A stretch of 64,000 bases of DNA from the NCBI GenBank assembly GCA_965199685.1, contig OZ241323.1:2170001-2234000 (forward strand), given 5' to 3'. Source of the stretch: SP5GCR1 sp965199685 (GTDB taxonomy: Bacteria; Pseudomonadota; Gammaproteobacteria; Poriferisulfidales; Oxydemutatoraceae). Position numbers and translations under genes: made by a program. How positions within the stretch are numbered: position 1 is the first letter of the stretch; every line of letters begins with the position of its first letter. Of the stretch, positions 24,358 to 32,717 are shown one piece after another. The notes beneath the pieces are model-generated. The model was not told the origin of the DNA. It saw only the letters and a program-made list of their open reading frames with translations, and did not search any database.

Positions 24358-26100
24358 ATGCAAGGCACTCACAATTTTCAACCTGAACTCTTTGTCCAAA
24401 TAGACTATCAGGCACTCATTCCCAGCTATCACATATTAAGGCGTATTGATAAAGTTTTAGACTTGAGCTTTGTCAAACAATTAACCCAAAGTTTCTATAG
24501 TGATACGCAAGGTAGACCGTCAATAGACCCGGAGGTATTTTTTCGTATCTGTATATTAGGATACCTCTATGGGATTAAATCGGATCGTCAATTGTGCGAT
24601 GAGATCGGCATGAACATCGGCTATCGTTGGTTCGTCGGATTAACGATGAGCGATGCGGTGCCGGATCACTCATCCTTAACTCGTATACGGGACCGCTTGG
24701 GTGTCGGCTGTTTTGAGGCAGTATTTGAGCATGTAGTAGAACAATGCCGAGATGCCGGATTAGTTGAAGGGAAACGGATTATAACGGATGCGAGTTTAGT
24801 TGAGGCGAATGCGTCGGCGAGGAAACTGGAGAGACGAGAGCAGCCGGCAGAGGCAATAGAAGTCACAGATGAGAAGCAACAAAGCAAGGAAGCAGTGTGT
24901 CAAACTGTGGCAGTGAAAAGAGACAAAGTCAGCAACCGTACCCATGCCGATAAAGTAGATGATGATGCGAGTTCAGGCGAGGCGAATGCATCGGCACAGA
25001 AATTGGAGAGACGAGAGGAGCCAACACCAGCAGTAGAAGTTAAGGATGAGAAGCAACAAAGCAAGGAAGCAGTGTCACAAACTGTGGCAGTGAAAAGAGA
25101 CAAAGTCAGCAACCGTACCGATGCCGGTAAAGTAGATGATGATGCGAGTTCAGGCGAGGCGACTGCATCGGCACAGAAATTGGAGAGACGAGAGGAGCCA
25201 ACACCAGCAGTAGAAGTTAAGGATGAGAAGCAACAAAGCAAGGAAGCAGTGTGCCAAACTGCGGCAGTAAAAAGAAAACCAGTCAGCAACCGCACGCATG
25301 TGAGTAGAGTAGACGGCGATGCGACTTTAGTCAATCGTCAAGGGTATCCAAGAAAGTTATATCACAAGGCGCACTATTGTGTTGACGCAAAGAGTCGAGT
25401 GATAACCGATTGTTATGTGACCACGGGTGCCTGTCATGAGACCAATGTCATCACACAGAGAATCCAATATCAACAAGAACGTTTTGGATTGCCGGTCGAA
25501 GAGGTGATAGCCGATGTCGGCTACAGCAGTGGCAAGAATTATCAGTTTTTTGAAGAACACCAGATCCGCAGCTATATCCCGACTGCGAAGTTTCGTCTGA
25601 CACCTGGTAAACAAGTAGCCGATGAAGGCAGTTTCAAGTATGACCCCAATAAAGACATCTATACCTGTCAGGCGGGTCATGCGTTATATCCCAAACCTGC
25701 AGTCGGTGTGACGAAGTATTACCATATCAAGAAAGCACATTGTAATAGCTGTCAATGGCAGGCGAGTTGTTATATAGGTAAGCATCATACTGGTCTATGC
25801 CGAAATGAGCATAATGCGGCGATCGAACGAGTGAGACGGCGACAAAGCGGTCAAGTTTTTAAGCAAAGAATGATTGAGAGAAGCTGGAAGATAGAGGGCT
25901 TATTTGCTGAGGCAAAGGAGCGGCATGGGTTGAGGCGGGCAAAATATAGAGGTACGAAGAAAATGCAGATCCAAGCCTACCTAACTGGGACAGTTCAGAA
26001 CCTAAAGAGGCTAGCGGTTTCTTTAGATTTTTATTTTCGCTGTATCAGATTTTGGTTTACACAAAGATTTTTATTATTGCGGTATAGTTTTCAAGGATAA
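24358..26100 (+). CDS. IS1182-family transposase with internal repeats
   Basis: The 580-residue DDE transposase has an N-terminal InsH/DUF772-type domain (residues ~1-110, DPEVFFRICILGYLYGI) and a split DDE catalytic core: first Asp in IITDASLVEA near 143, second Asp in VIADVGYSSG near 386, and Glu in EGLFAEAKERHGLRRAKYRG near 517. Four to six cysteines in CQAGHALY / CNSCQWQASC may bind a metal ion. Between the first two acidic residues lie three copies of a 59-residue unit; without two of them the length would be about 462, normal for the family. All catalytic residues are present and there is no frameshift, so it may be active and mobilise the short elements in this window. Confidence 0.92.
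   Translation: MQGTHNFQPELFVQIDYQALIPSYHILRRIDKVLDLSFVKQLTQSFYSDTQGRPSIDPEVFFRICILGYLYGIKSDRQLCDEIGMNIGYRWFVGLTMSDAVPDHSSLTRIRDRLGVGCFEAVFEHVVEQCRDAGLVEGKRIITDASLVEANASARKLERREQPAEAIEVTDEKQQSKEAVCQTVAVKRDKVSNRTHADKVDDDASSGEANASAQKLERREEPTPAVEVKDEKQQSKEAVSQTVAVKRDKVSNRTDAGKVDDDASSGEATASAQKLERREEPTPAVEVKDEKQQSKEAVCQTAAVKRKPVSNRTHVSRVDGDATLVNRQGYPRKLYHKAHYCVDAKSRVITDCYVTTGACHETNVITQRIQYQQERFGLPVEEVIADVGYSSGKNYQFFEEHQIRSYIPTAKFRLTPGKQVADEGSFKYDPNKDIYTCQAGHALYPKPAVGVTKYYHIKKAHCNSCQWQASCYIGKHHTGLCRNEHNAAIERVRRRQSGQVFKQRMIERSWKIEGLFAEAKERHGLRRAKYRGTKKMQIQAYLTGTVQNLKRLAVSLDFYFRCIRFWFTQRFLLLRYSFQG
24790..25320 (+). repeat. three tandem 177-bp repeats inside the transposase gene
   Basis: Units begin at 24790, 24967 and 25144 and each encodes 59 residues starting A-S(L/S)-x-EA. 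Copies two and three are almost identical (QKLERREEPTPAVEVKDEKQ), copy one is more diverged. A partial fourth start (GCGACTTTAGTC) follows at 25321. The frame is kept throughout. Confidence 0.95.
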
Positions 26101-26350
26101 GACGACTTTTTCAACAGCCCCACATGCCCTCCCTAAAGTACCGTTTTGCACCAATAGAACCGCTTGCGCCACTTGGTTTTGGTTCCCATAAATTGGATGG
26201 CGTACGATTTGATTCGTGCAGGCGCGTCGCGTTTCGGGAGGGCATGTTAGCCCTCCCCTACGGCTCAAAGATACTTTTTCAACAGCCCCACGTTAGGGTG
26301 GTTTGCATAAATTCGATGGCGCAAGCGGTTGTAGTCGTGCAGAACGGTAC

Positions 26351-26921
26351 ATGGCAAGATATGTCAGTGGAGCAAAAGCTACCCATGCCGAACATTCCTT
26401 TTACCGTGTTTTTCAGAGGGTATTCAAGAAAACTTCGTTCACAATCATATCTAGACCAAACGAATTGAAAAATATTTATATAGATATTCCTTTGACTAAG
26501 GAAACACTCTCTAAAATATACAATCCGCCGGAACAAATTGAAAAACATGGAATAGCACCTGATTATGCAATTAAAAATTCTGATTCCGGAAAAATCCTTT
26601 ATGTGAAAGTCAAAAGACAGGACGGATGGGTTGAGGGGAAAACGAGAAGTGCAGGAAGAGGGAATGCCCATGAGAGATGTTGCAAATACTTCACTCCGGG
26701 GTTGTTGAAAATTCTCCGTAGTAAAAGTGGTATTACAAAGAATGCTTTACCTTTTTGGGTGGTTTTTCAGGGAGATATAACTAGAGATTCCCTGCAGGGT
26801 TAGAGAAATTACTTGTTGGTTTGGTAAATTCTCTCACCATTATTTCTTTTGGCGTAATATCAAAGACCCAACTCCGCTAACAAATCACTTTGAGCAGAAC
26901 TTGAAACACCTTCTGTACTAG
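26351..26921 (+). pseudogene. MunI-like type II restriction endonuclease, frameshifted
   Basis: From memory of R.MunI (CAATTG cutter, about 202 residues), the stretch RQDGWVEGK, SAGRGNAHER, FTPGLLK, LPFWVVF and GDITRD is a close match. The frame from ATG 26351 stops at 26803, but the +1 frame from 26799 continues VREITCWFGKFSHHYFFW and ends at 26921, matching the expected C-terminus. Deleting one T near 26788-26789 restores one frame. The active site reads PDYAIKN...YVKVKR where the family has PD...ExK, so a Lys replaces the catalytic Glu (a GAA to AAA change). The first ~15 residues appear lost to an upstream repeat. The nuclease should be dead. It converges on the methyltransferase gene with a 62-base overlap. 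Confidence 0.8.
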
Positions 26922-27603
26922 AAATTGCATTACTCCTAGTGGTTTCTAGTCCCCAAGAGTACCAACCATCCCTTTTCATTCTGGCAAAAAGTTCTATTTT
27001 CTTTTGAACCGGAAACATCTTTTCTATATTTTCTGCAACCTCAATAGGTTTTTCACTGTGCTGTTTCCTAGGACAGTTGATCAACTGTTTAATGTTCCTG
27101 GCACCTCTAGGATGGGGAATACGCCCTCTCTTAAACAATAAGCAGAGTTCACAATAAGACAAAGTATATTGACCTGGATTGTGTACCATCTTATTCCAAA
27201 CAAAGGCAACCGTTTTGTATTCAAACCTCCATGCCGTTCCAAGTTCAATCGCCTGTTGTAAATGTGGGTTGGTTGTCCACATAAACAGTAAACTGTCATT
27301 CTCTGCTATTGATTTTATATCTAGTTTCTTAAGATCCGATGTCTTGATGGTCGGATACTTAAAGTTGGCTGCACTAACAAAAACATCTTTGTTCCAACCT
27401 TTGTTTTTTTCAATAGTGGCAGTTTTATCAAATTGTAATTTCCCGTTGTAATGCCATGGCGGGTCGGCATATAGAATTGAGAATTTCATATTGGGCAGTA
27501 GTGGGTAAAATTGCTTAAGCGTATTTACTTTTGTTTTTCTTTTTGCTTTTGCGTTGTATATCTCATAACCTGATTTCGCCTCGTTGATTTGTAGGTCGTT
27601 CAT
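26860..27603 (-). CDS. MT-A70 family adenine-N6 DNA methyltransferase, MunI-like
   Basis: The 248-residue protein has the MT-A70 catalytic motif DPPW near residue 48 (ILYADPPWHYNG) and SAM-binding elements such as FMWTTNPHL near 110 and RKQHSEKPIE near 180. M.MunI belongs to this family, and the neighbour is a broken MunI-like nuclease, so methylation of the second A in CAATTG is the best guess. I start at ATG 27601-27603 behind AGGAGG; a GTG two codons upstream overlaps that site. The frame is intact, so it probably persists as an orphan methyltransferase. Confidence 0.85.
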   Translation of the reverse strand: MNDLQINEAKSGYEIYNAKAKRKTKVNTLKQFYPLLPNMKFSILYADPPWHYNGKLQFDKTATIEKNKGWNKDVFVSAANFKYPTIKTSDLKKLDIKSIAENDSLLFMWTTNPHLQQAIELGTAWRFEYKTVAFVWNKMVHNPGQYTLSYCELCLLFKRGRIPHPRGARNIKQLINCPRKQHSEKPIEVAENIEKMFPVQKKIELFARMKRDGWYSWGLETTRSNAISSTEGVSSSAQSDLLAELGL

Positions 27604-27746
27604 CCTCACCTCCTATGCAGTAAGTTATCTATGAATGTCTTGCACAGCTTTACCATGTGTCAACCAGCATATGTATTATATCCACAAATAGTATACGCGC
27701 ATAGAAATACGTTGTGCCTAAACAAATAATATGGCAACGACAAAAT

Positions 27747-27776
27747 AAAAAAAGCCCTGCGGAGCAGGGCTTTTTT
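27747..27776 (-). terminator. rho-independent terminator of groEL
   Basis: AAAAAAGCCCTGC-GGA-GCAGGGCTTTTTT forms a GC-rich 7-bp core stem with T-runs on both strands, about 35 bases after the groEL stop. It could stop transcription from either side. Confidence 0.9.
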
Positions 27777-27809
27777 GTTTTAACAGATGTTGTTGCAAAC
27801 TACATCATG

Positions 27810-29441
27810 CTACATCATGCCGTCCATGCCGCCGCCCGGTGGCATCATCGGTGCTTTTTCCTCTTTGGGTAATTCGGCGATCATCGCATCAGTTGTAATC
27901 ATCAGCGAGGCAATTGAGCAGGCGTGTTGCAATGCAGTCCGCGTCACTTTGGTCGGGTCTATAATACCCATCTCCATCATGTTGCCGAACTCACTGGTTG
28001 CTGCATCGTAGCCGTAAGCCTCTTCTTTGCCTCTGACTTGGCTCAACACCACCGAGTCTTCATCGCCCGCGTTAGAGACGATTTGGCGGAAAGGATCCTC
28101 CATTGCTCTGCGCAACAGCGAGATACCCATATTTTGGTCGGGGTTCTCGGCCTTTAGCGAGGCGATGCCTTCAACCGCCCTTATCAGTGCGGTGCCGCCA
28201 CCAGGAACTACACCCTCTTCAACGGCAGCGCGAGTTGCATGCAGTGCATCTTCCACACGAGCTTTCTTTTCTTTCATTTCAACTTCGCTACCTGCGCCGA
28301 CCTTGATCACTGCAACACCGCCAGCGAGCTTCGCCATGCGCTCTTGTAGCTTCTCTTTGTCGTAGTCGGATGTGGACTCCTCTATCTGCGCACGGATTTG
28401 CTCTATGCGACCTTGTATCTGGCTCTTGTCACCAGCACCATCCACAATCGTTGTGTTCTCTTTAGAGACCGTAACCCGCTTTGAATGTCCGAGCTCGTTC
28501 AATGTGCACTTTTCTAGCGACAAACCGACTTCTTCGGAGATTACCGTGCCGCCGGTTAGCACCGCAATATCTTCCAGCATCGCTTTACGGCGATCACCAA
28601 AGCCAGGGGCTTTAACGGCAACGACCTTAACGATACCGCGTATCGTATTGACCACCAAAGTTGCTAAGGCTTCGCCTTCTACATCTTCGGCGATGACAAC
28701 CAGCGGTCTGCCTGCTTTGGCAACATTTTCCAGCAAGGGGAGTAAATCCCTGATGTTGGATACCTTTTTGTCGTGCAACAATATATAAGGGTCTTCCAAC
28801 TCGGAACTCATATTATCTTGATTGTTAATGAAATAAGGAGACAAATAGCCTCTGTCAAACTGCATCCCTTCAACGACTTCAAGCTCGTTCTCAAGCACAT
28901 TACCTTCTTCAACCGTAATTACACCTTCTTTACCGACTTTATCCATCGCATCGGCAATAATCTCTCCAATTGCGGTATCCGAATTGGCGGATATGCTCCC
29001 GACTTGGGAAATTGCCGTGCGGTCGGCACATGGCTTGGACAATGTCTTCAGCACTTCCACCGCAGCACTCATCGCTTTTTCTATGCCACGTTTCAAATCC
29101 ATGGGGTTCATGCCTGCAGCAACCGCTTTCATGCCTTCTCGGATAATGCCCTGAGCCAACACCGTTGCGGTCGTTGTGCCGTCGCCTGCTACATCTGATG
29201 TCTGCGAAGCAACTTCCTTGACCATTTGCGCACCCATATTTTGGAACTTATCTTCCAGTTCAATTTCCTTGGCAACCGAAACACCGTCTTTGGTCACCGT
29301 CGGCGCACCGAACGATTTTTCCAAAACTACGTTTTTACCTTTAGGTCCCAAGGTGACCTTCACTGCATCGGCTAGGATGTTAACGCCTTCCACCATTGCC
29401 TGACGGCATGGGTCTGCAAAACGAATCTCTTTAGCACTCAT
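27810..29441 (-). CDS. groL: chaperonin GroEL (60 kDa)
   Basis: GroEL forms the double-ring ATP-driven folding chamber with GroES. The 543-residue protein is the usual length and shows the ATP-binding stretch GDGTTTATVLAQ near 86-97, TLGPKGKNVVLEK near 30-42, the GGGTALIRA segment near 413, and the C-terminal Gly/Met-rich tail ending GGGMDGMM. It follows groES by 32 bases in one operon. No unusual residue was seen. Only one copy is in this window. Confidence 0.98.
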   Translation of the reverse strand: MSAKEIRFADPCRQAMVEGVNILADAVKVTLGPKGKNVVLEKSFGAPTVTKDGVSVAKEIELEDKFQNMGAQMVKEVASQTSDVAGDGTTTATVLAQGIIREGMKAVAAGMNPMDLKRGIEKAMSAAVEVLKTLSKPCADRTAISQVGSISANSDTAIGEIIADAMDKVGKEGVITVEEGNVLENELEVVEGMQFDRGYLSPYFINNQDNMSSELEDPYILLHDKKVSNIRDLLPLLENVAKAGRPLVVIAEDVEGEALATLVVNTIRGIVKVVAVKAPGFGDRRKAMLEDIAVLTGGTVISEEVGLSLEKCTLNELGHSKRVTVSKENTTIVDGAGDKSQIQGRIEQIRAQIEESTSDYDKEKLQERMAKLAGGVAVIKVGAGSEVEMKEKKARVEDALHATRAAVEEGVVPGGGTALIRAVEGIASLKAENPDQNMGISLLRRAMEDPFRQIVSNAGDEDSVVLSQVRGKEEAYGYDAATSEFGNMMEMGIIDPTKVTRTALQHACSIASLMITTDAMIAELPKEEKAPMMPPGGGMDGMM

Positions 29442-29473
29442 ATTTTTATCCTCTCTTTTACTCTAATGTCGGT

Positions 29474-29764
29474 TTAAGACTCAAGAATAGCCAACACGTC
29501 ATCTTCACGCATAACGACTATATCTTCTCCGTCCAGCTTGATTTCGGTACCTGAATACTTACCGAACAAAATCTTATCGCCTTTTTTAAGGGTTAAAGCA
29601 CGAACCGTGCCGTCATCAAGCAGTTTGCCTTCCCCAACTGCTACGACTTCTCCTCTCATAGGCTTTTCAGTAGCACTATCGGGAATTACAATGCCACCGG
29701 GGCTTAATTTCTCTTCTTCCGTGCGTTTTACTACGACACGGTCGTGTAAAGGTCGAATATTCAT
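29474..29764 (-). CDS. groS: co-chaperonin GroES (10 kDa)
   Basis: The 96-residue lid protein of the GroEL chamber begins MNIRPLHDRVVVKRTEEEK and holds the mobile loop ending GGIVIPDSATEKP, GEVVAVGEG and KGDKILFGKYSGTEI. Length and motifs are typical. It is the first gene of the groESL operon. A sigma-32-like promoter lies about 80 bases upstream. Confidence 0.98.
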   Translation of the reverse strand: MNIRPLHDRVVVKRTEEEKLSPGGIVIPDSATEKPMRGEVVAVGEGKLLDDGTVRALTLKKGDKILFGKYSGTEIKLDGEDIVVMREDDVLAILES

Positions 29765-29843
29765 TCTTTGTAGACTCCTATCTGTAATGTTTATTTCAGC
29801 GATTTTATTGAAGGTATCGCATTTTATACCTAATTGTGAATAA

Positions 29844-29871
29844 ATATAGGGGTAATCTCTAAAAATTCAAT
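29844..29871 (-). promoter_or_regulatory. sigma-32-like heat-shock promoter of groES-groEL
   Basis: On the minus strand ATTGAAT is followed, 13 bases after the TTGAA core, by CCCCTATAT, close to the sigma-32 pattern CTTGAA - 13-15 bases - CCCCATNT. Position (about 80 bases before the groES start) and downstream genes support it. No CIRCE inverted repeat was seen. Confidence 0.65.
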
Positions 29872-29906
29872 AAAAAAAGTTAAAAAAGTTAAATTGGCAT
29901 GTTTGC

Positions 29907-32606
29907 CTAGGGTGTCAAGCGATACGAAATAGTCCCTCGCATGCGGTATAAACTAACGATCGCAAGCAATAACAGTAGCAATAGCGGATAGCCGACAAAA
30001 CCTCCACTGCTACTGCGCTGCTCGGCTTCTCTCATGTCATTTTCCGATAAACGACTCTGCGTGCTGACCATGAACTCATAATACCCTCTGTCCCCATTGG
30101 CATGGGCAACCGACACCAAATAATCATCTGTTCTAGGGGCTGTCCATTCAATGCTTGATACATCGCTGCCACGATGACGCACACTCCGCTCTATTAAACT
30201 TGTGCCGTCAGGCTCATATAGGCTCAACTCTGTTGCCATTTGGGTATTTTCATAGCCCATCAGATTACTCGTTTGTAGATAATAGGTTTCACCCTCGCTC
30301 ATCGCATTAAACACATACCAATTCACCTGACCGGCACGCTCAATTGAACCCTTGTCAACATACGGTATACTCGTAATCGTTGTCGGTTGAATGGACAACG
30401 GTGGTGGCATCATCTTCTCTGCGGTGTTGACCACATCGACTTGGTCATAAACGACCCTCTGAAATATTGGGGCTTGCTGTGGTACCGTCGGCACATTGAA
30501 AAGCAGGGAATCGCCTGGTGCCGACACTGGATGATATAACACACTCGTATTGTCCAACAGTGCATCACCGTCAAGGTTGCTTACGGTCACCTTAATCTCG
30601 CATATCCCGTCCTGGGAATAATCTGCCAACATCGCCGAATACAAACCATCGGCTGCGGTCTGATCTGGCGCATTGCCGTCGTCGGTCAATATCACGGACA
30701 TCGTAGAATCATCGGGCATCGTAATATCCGCTCTTACATCGGCACGAGTTATTGGAAACTCACTGCTCACATTGACCAAAATCGGGATAGGTTCGGGATA
30801 GGTGACTACCTCGCTTGGAACCTCCTGAACAATAATCTCCGCACCGGCATTGATGCCGACAACAATATCGCTATTTACTGCCGCCTCATATTCAAAGTTT
30901 CCAGTGCCTATAATCCGTACTTGCCATGTACCCGGTTTCGGGGAACCAACATAATAAATCGCCTGTGTATCGCTCTGCAAATAACGCACCTCGCCGTTTA
31001 CCCCATTGGTTGCCTCGTCAATTGCTAAGCTCTCGGCGTACGTTTGATCTATAATCACACCAGCCGGGTCTCGTAGCGTAAAGCTGTCAAAGTAGGCATC
31101 ACCATCCCACCTCAAAATAAAACTTGCCGACTCGGTCATCTCCGATATCACCGTATTGGTCGTCACCATATCCTCAAAAAAGCGATTATGCAGAGACACT
31201 GATTTGACCAACTGAGCATTGCGGATTAGCGACTCGTTCCTGAATACACTAGGCAAAAAATCAGGCAATCTCTGTGCATCTACTTCTATCTTAAATCGGT
31301 TCCTCGTCTTTAGCGTAGCATCCTGCAAAACTACCCGACCTTCGGTGTCCAGTTCTACCGTATAAACCGATATACCGTTATCCTTGAAATATCCGTAGTC
31401 TGACTGCTCAGTCTCGCCGTCAGAAATTATGACAAGTGATTGGTGACCGTCGCTCGCTGCATCCTCAAAAAGTCTTTGTGCTTCGGCCAAAGCCGCTGCA
31501 TAGTCGGTGCCACCGTCGGCAACCAAAGAATCGATGACCGACTGCACCATCCTAAGGTTTTCTATAGCATCCAGTCGCATCGGCATAACTTCGGTTCTGG
31601 CAGTATCGTCAAAACCAATAATTCCTAGTTCTATCGGAGGTGCCTCTGCATAGAGTACCTCTACTGCATCTTTGGCAGCTTGTTTTGCCAACGCTAGCCG
31701 CTGATTATCCGCCATACTGGCAGAATCATCCATCATCATAACAACGGTGTTGGCACTCGAAACCCAGTTGATAGTCGGAGGTGTGCAGGTATAAGAGGCA
31801 GATAGCTGATCAAAATCCGGCAAACTGACACCGGCTTGGAATAAATAGTCCTGTCTTGGGAATATTGCTCTCAGTCTAGCTGCTCTAGCATCATCACGAT
31901 AGGCGGATTGTGTAAGAACTTCCCATGCAGATTTCCCATAACAGTCTGATTGCGCAGTGATAATATCCTCGTCCTTAGAATAATCATTGGGATGACTAAA
32001 CCTAAAAACATTTGGGAGTATTACTCCCATTAGGGTAAACAGTGTGTCATAAAATCCTGTGCTTCCTCTGCATTGGTTCGTACCAGAACCATCATATTCG
32101 TCGTACAGACTCCATAGACCATGGTTTAGTTCATGGGCAGTAACCAGACCATTGATTTGGGCACTTAATAATGGCCGGCGAAACACAATTATAGATCCGT
32201 TCTCATAGCTAAATCGTCCTATATGAGCACCTGTTCGTCCAGGAGAATTATAATAATCAATGTCAGCTGGACGTCCATCTATGTACATAGAAATTCTGCG
32301 TATCCTTGAATTAGCTAAAGAGGATTGACACCAAACATCTGCAAACTGCCTAAGCTCTGCGTTCACAGTATTTCTGTGTTCACCTTCCCATGTAGAGGGA
32401 TTGGATGGATGCAACGAAAACGAGACATCACATTCTGCAATTTTACCCTGCTCGTTGCTCACAATCTCGCATTGCGAGTAAACCGGACTAGCCCATAAAC
32501 TCAGAAAGACTAAGACAAGCAAGTAAAGTCGCTTAATGTAGAAGCAGTGCCGTGTACCTGTCCACCGGCAATATTTTTTTGATGTATGACTCATAATAAT
32601 ATCCAT
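29907..32606 (-). CDS. secreted CLCA-like metalloprotease/VWA protein, copy 1
   Basis: The 899-residue protein has a signal peptide ending near PVYSQC (residue 45), a zinc-metalloprotease-like region with HELNH at 158-162 followed by LYDEY, and a VWA domain whose MIDAS starts DDSASMADN near 290. Beta-rich domains follow, then a C-terminal tail GGFVGYPLLLLLLLAIVSLY plus basic residues. The HExxH-then-VWA order is that of the CLCA family, whose members cut themselves. The tail resembles GlyGly-CTERM signals processed by rhombosortase, so surface anchoring is likely but unproven. From the VWA on, it is nearly identical to copy 2 at 48595-51300, while the protease part differs. It is the last gene of the 26-kb operon. 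Confidence 0.85.
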   Translation of the reverse strand: MDIIMSHTSKKYCRWTGTRHCFYIKRLYLLVLVFLSLWASPVYSQCEIVSNEQGKIAECDVSFSLHPSNPSTWEGEHRNTVNAELRQFADVWCQSSLANSRIRRISMYIDGRPADIDYYNSPGRTGAHIGRFSYENGSIIVFRRPLLSAQINGLVTAHELNHGLWSLYDEYDGSGTNQCRGSTGFYDTLFTLMGVILPNVFRFSHPNDYSKDEDIITAQSDCYGKSAWEVLTQSAYRDDARAARLRAIFPRQDYLFQAGVSLPDFDQLSASYTCTPPTINWVSSANTVVMMMDDSASMADNQRLALAKQAAKDAVEVLYAEAPPIELGIIGFDDTARTEVMPMRLDAIENLRMVQSVIDSLVADGGTDYAAALAEAQRLFEDAASDGHQSLVIISDGETEQSDYGYFKDNGISVYTVELDTEGRVVLQDATLKTRNRFKIEVDAQRLPDFLPSVFRNESLIRNAQLVKSVSLHNRFFEDMVTTNTVISEMTESASFILRWDGDAYFDSFTLRDPAGVIIDQTYAESLAIDEATNGVNGEVRYLQSDTQAIYYVGSPKPGTWQVRIIGTGNFEYEAAVNSDIVVGINAGAEIIVQEVPSEVVTYPEPIPILVNVSSEFPITRADVRADITMPDDSTMSVILTDDGNAPDQTAADGLYSAMLADYSQDGICEIKVTVSNLDGDALLDNTSVLYHPVSAPGDSLLFNVPTVPQQAPIFQRVVYDQVDVVNTAEKMMPPPLSIQPTTITSIPYVDKGSIERAGQVNWYVFNAMSEGETYYLQTSNLMGYENTQMATELSLYEPDGTSLIERSVRHRGSDVSSIEWTAPRTDDYLVSVAHANGDRGYYEFMVSTQSRLSENDMREAEQRSSSGGFVGYPLLLLLLLAIVSLYRMRGTISYRLTP

Positions 32607-32717
32607 CGCAACATCCTCACATTTAATACGGTCTCATAATCATATTATATATAAAATCAATGCAACAACTGTAAGTTCTATGTACCTAGCCGATATATCT
32701 AGAAACCTTGATATCGT

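Larger units (their letters stand above)
24296..26122 (+). mobile_element. IS1182-family insertion sequence
   Basis: About 1.83 kb with ends GGACTGTTGAAAAAGT (left) and ACTTTTTCAACAGCCCCA (right), flanked by CATG at 24292-24295 and 26123-26126. The flanks rejoin to GGGAGGGCTAA-CATG-CCCTCCC, a repeat found uninterrupted elsewhere, so a four-base CATG duplication is supported by an empty site. It carries one transposase gene. Confidence 0.9.
24206..26289. mobile_element. non-autonomous element interrupted by the IS1182-type insertion sequence
   Basis: The outer ends are AGGCTGTTGAAAAAGT at 24206 and ACTTTTTCAACAGCCCC at 26273-26289. With the insertion sequence removed, the remainder (about 255 bases) matches the intact element at 62868-63128 reversed, over roughly 80 bases on one side of the insertion point and 60 on the other, before the two diverge. 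The autonomous element is therefore nested in a smaller relative. Confidence 0.75.

Noticed and set aside
26303..26350. Upstream start of the MunI-like nuclease
   Set aside because: These 16 codons are the intergenic repeat (CATAAATTCGATGGCGC type) read by chance; the homologous part begins after 26351.
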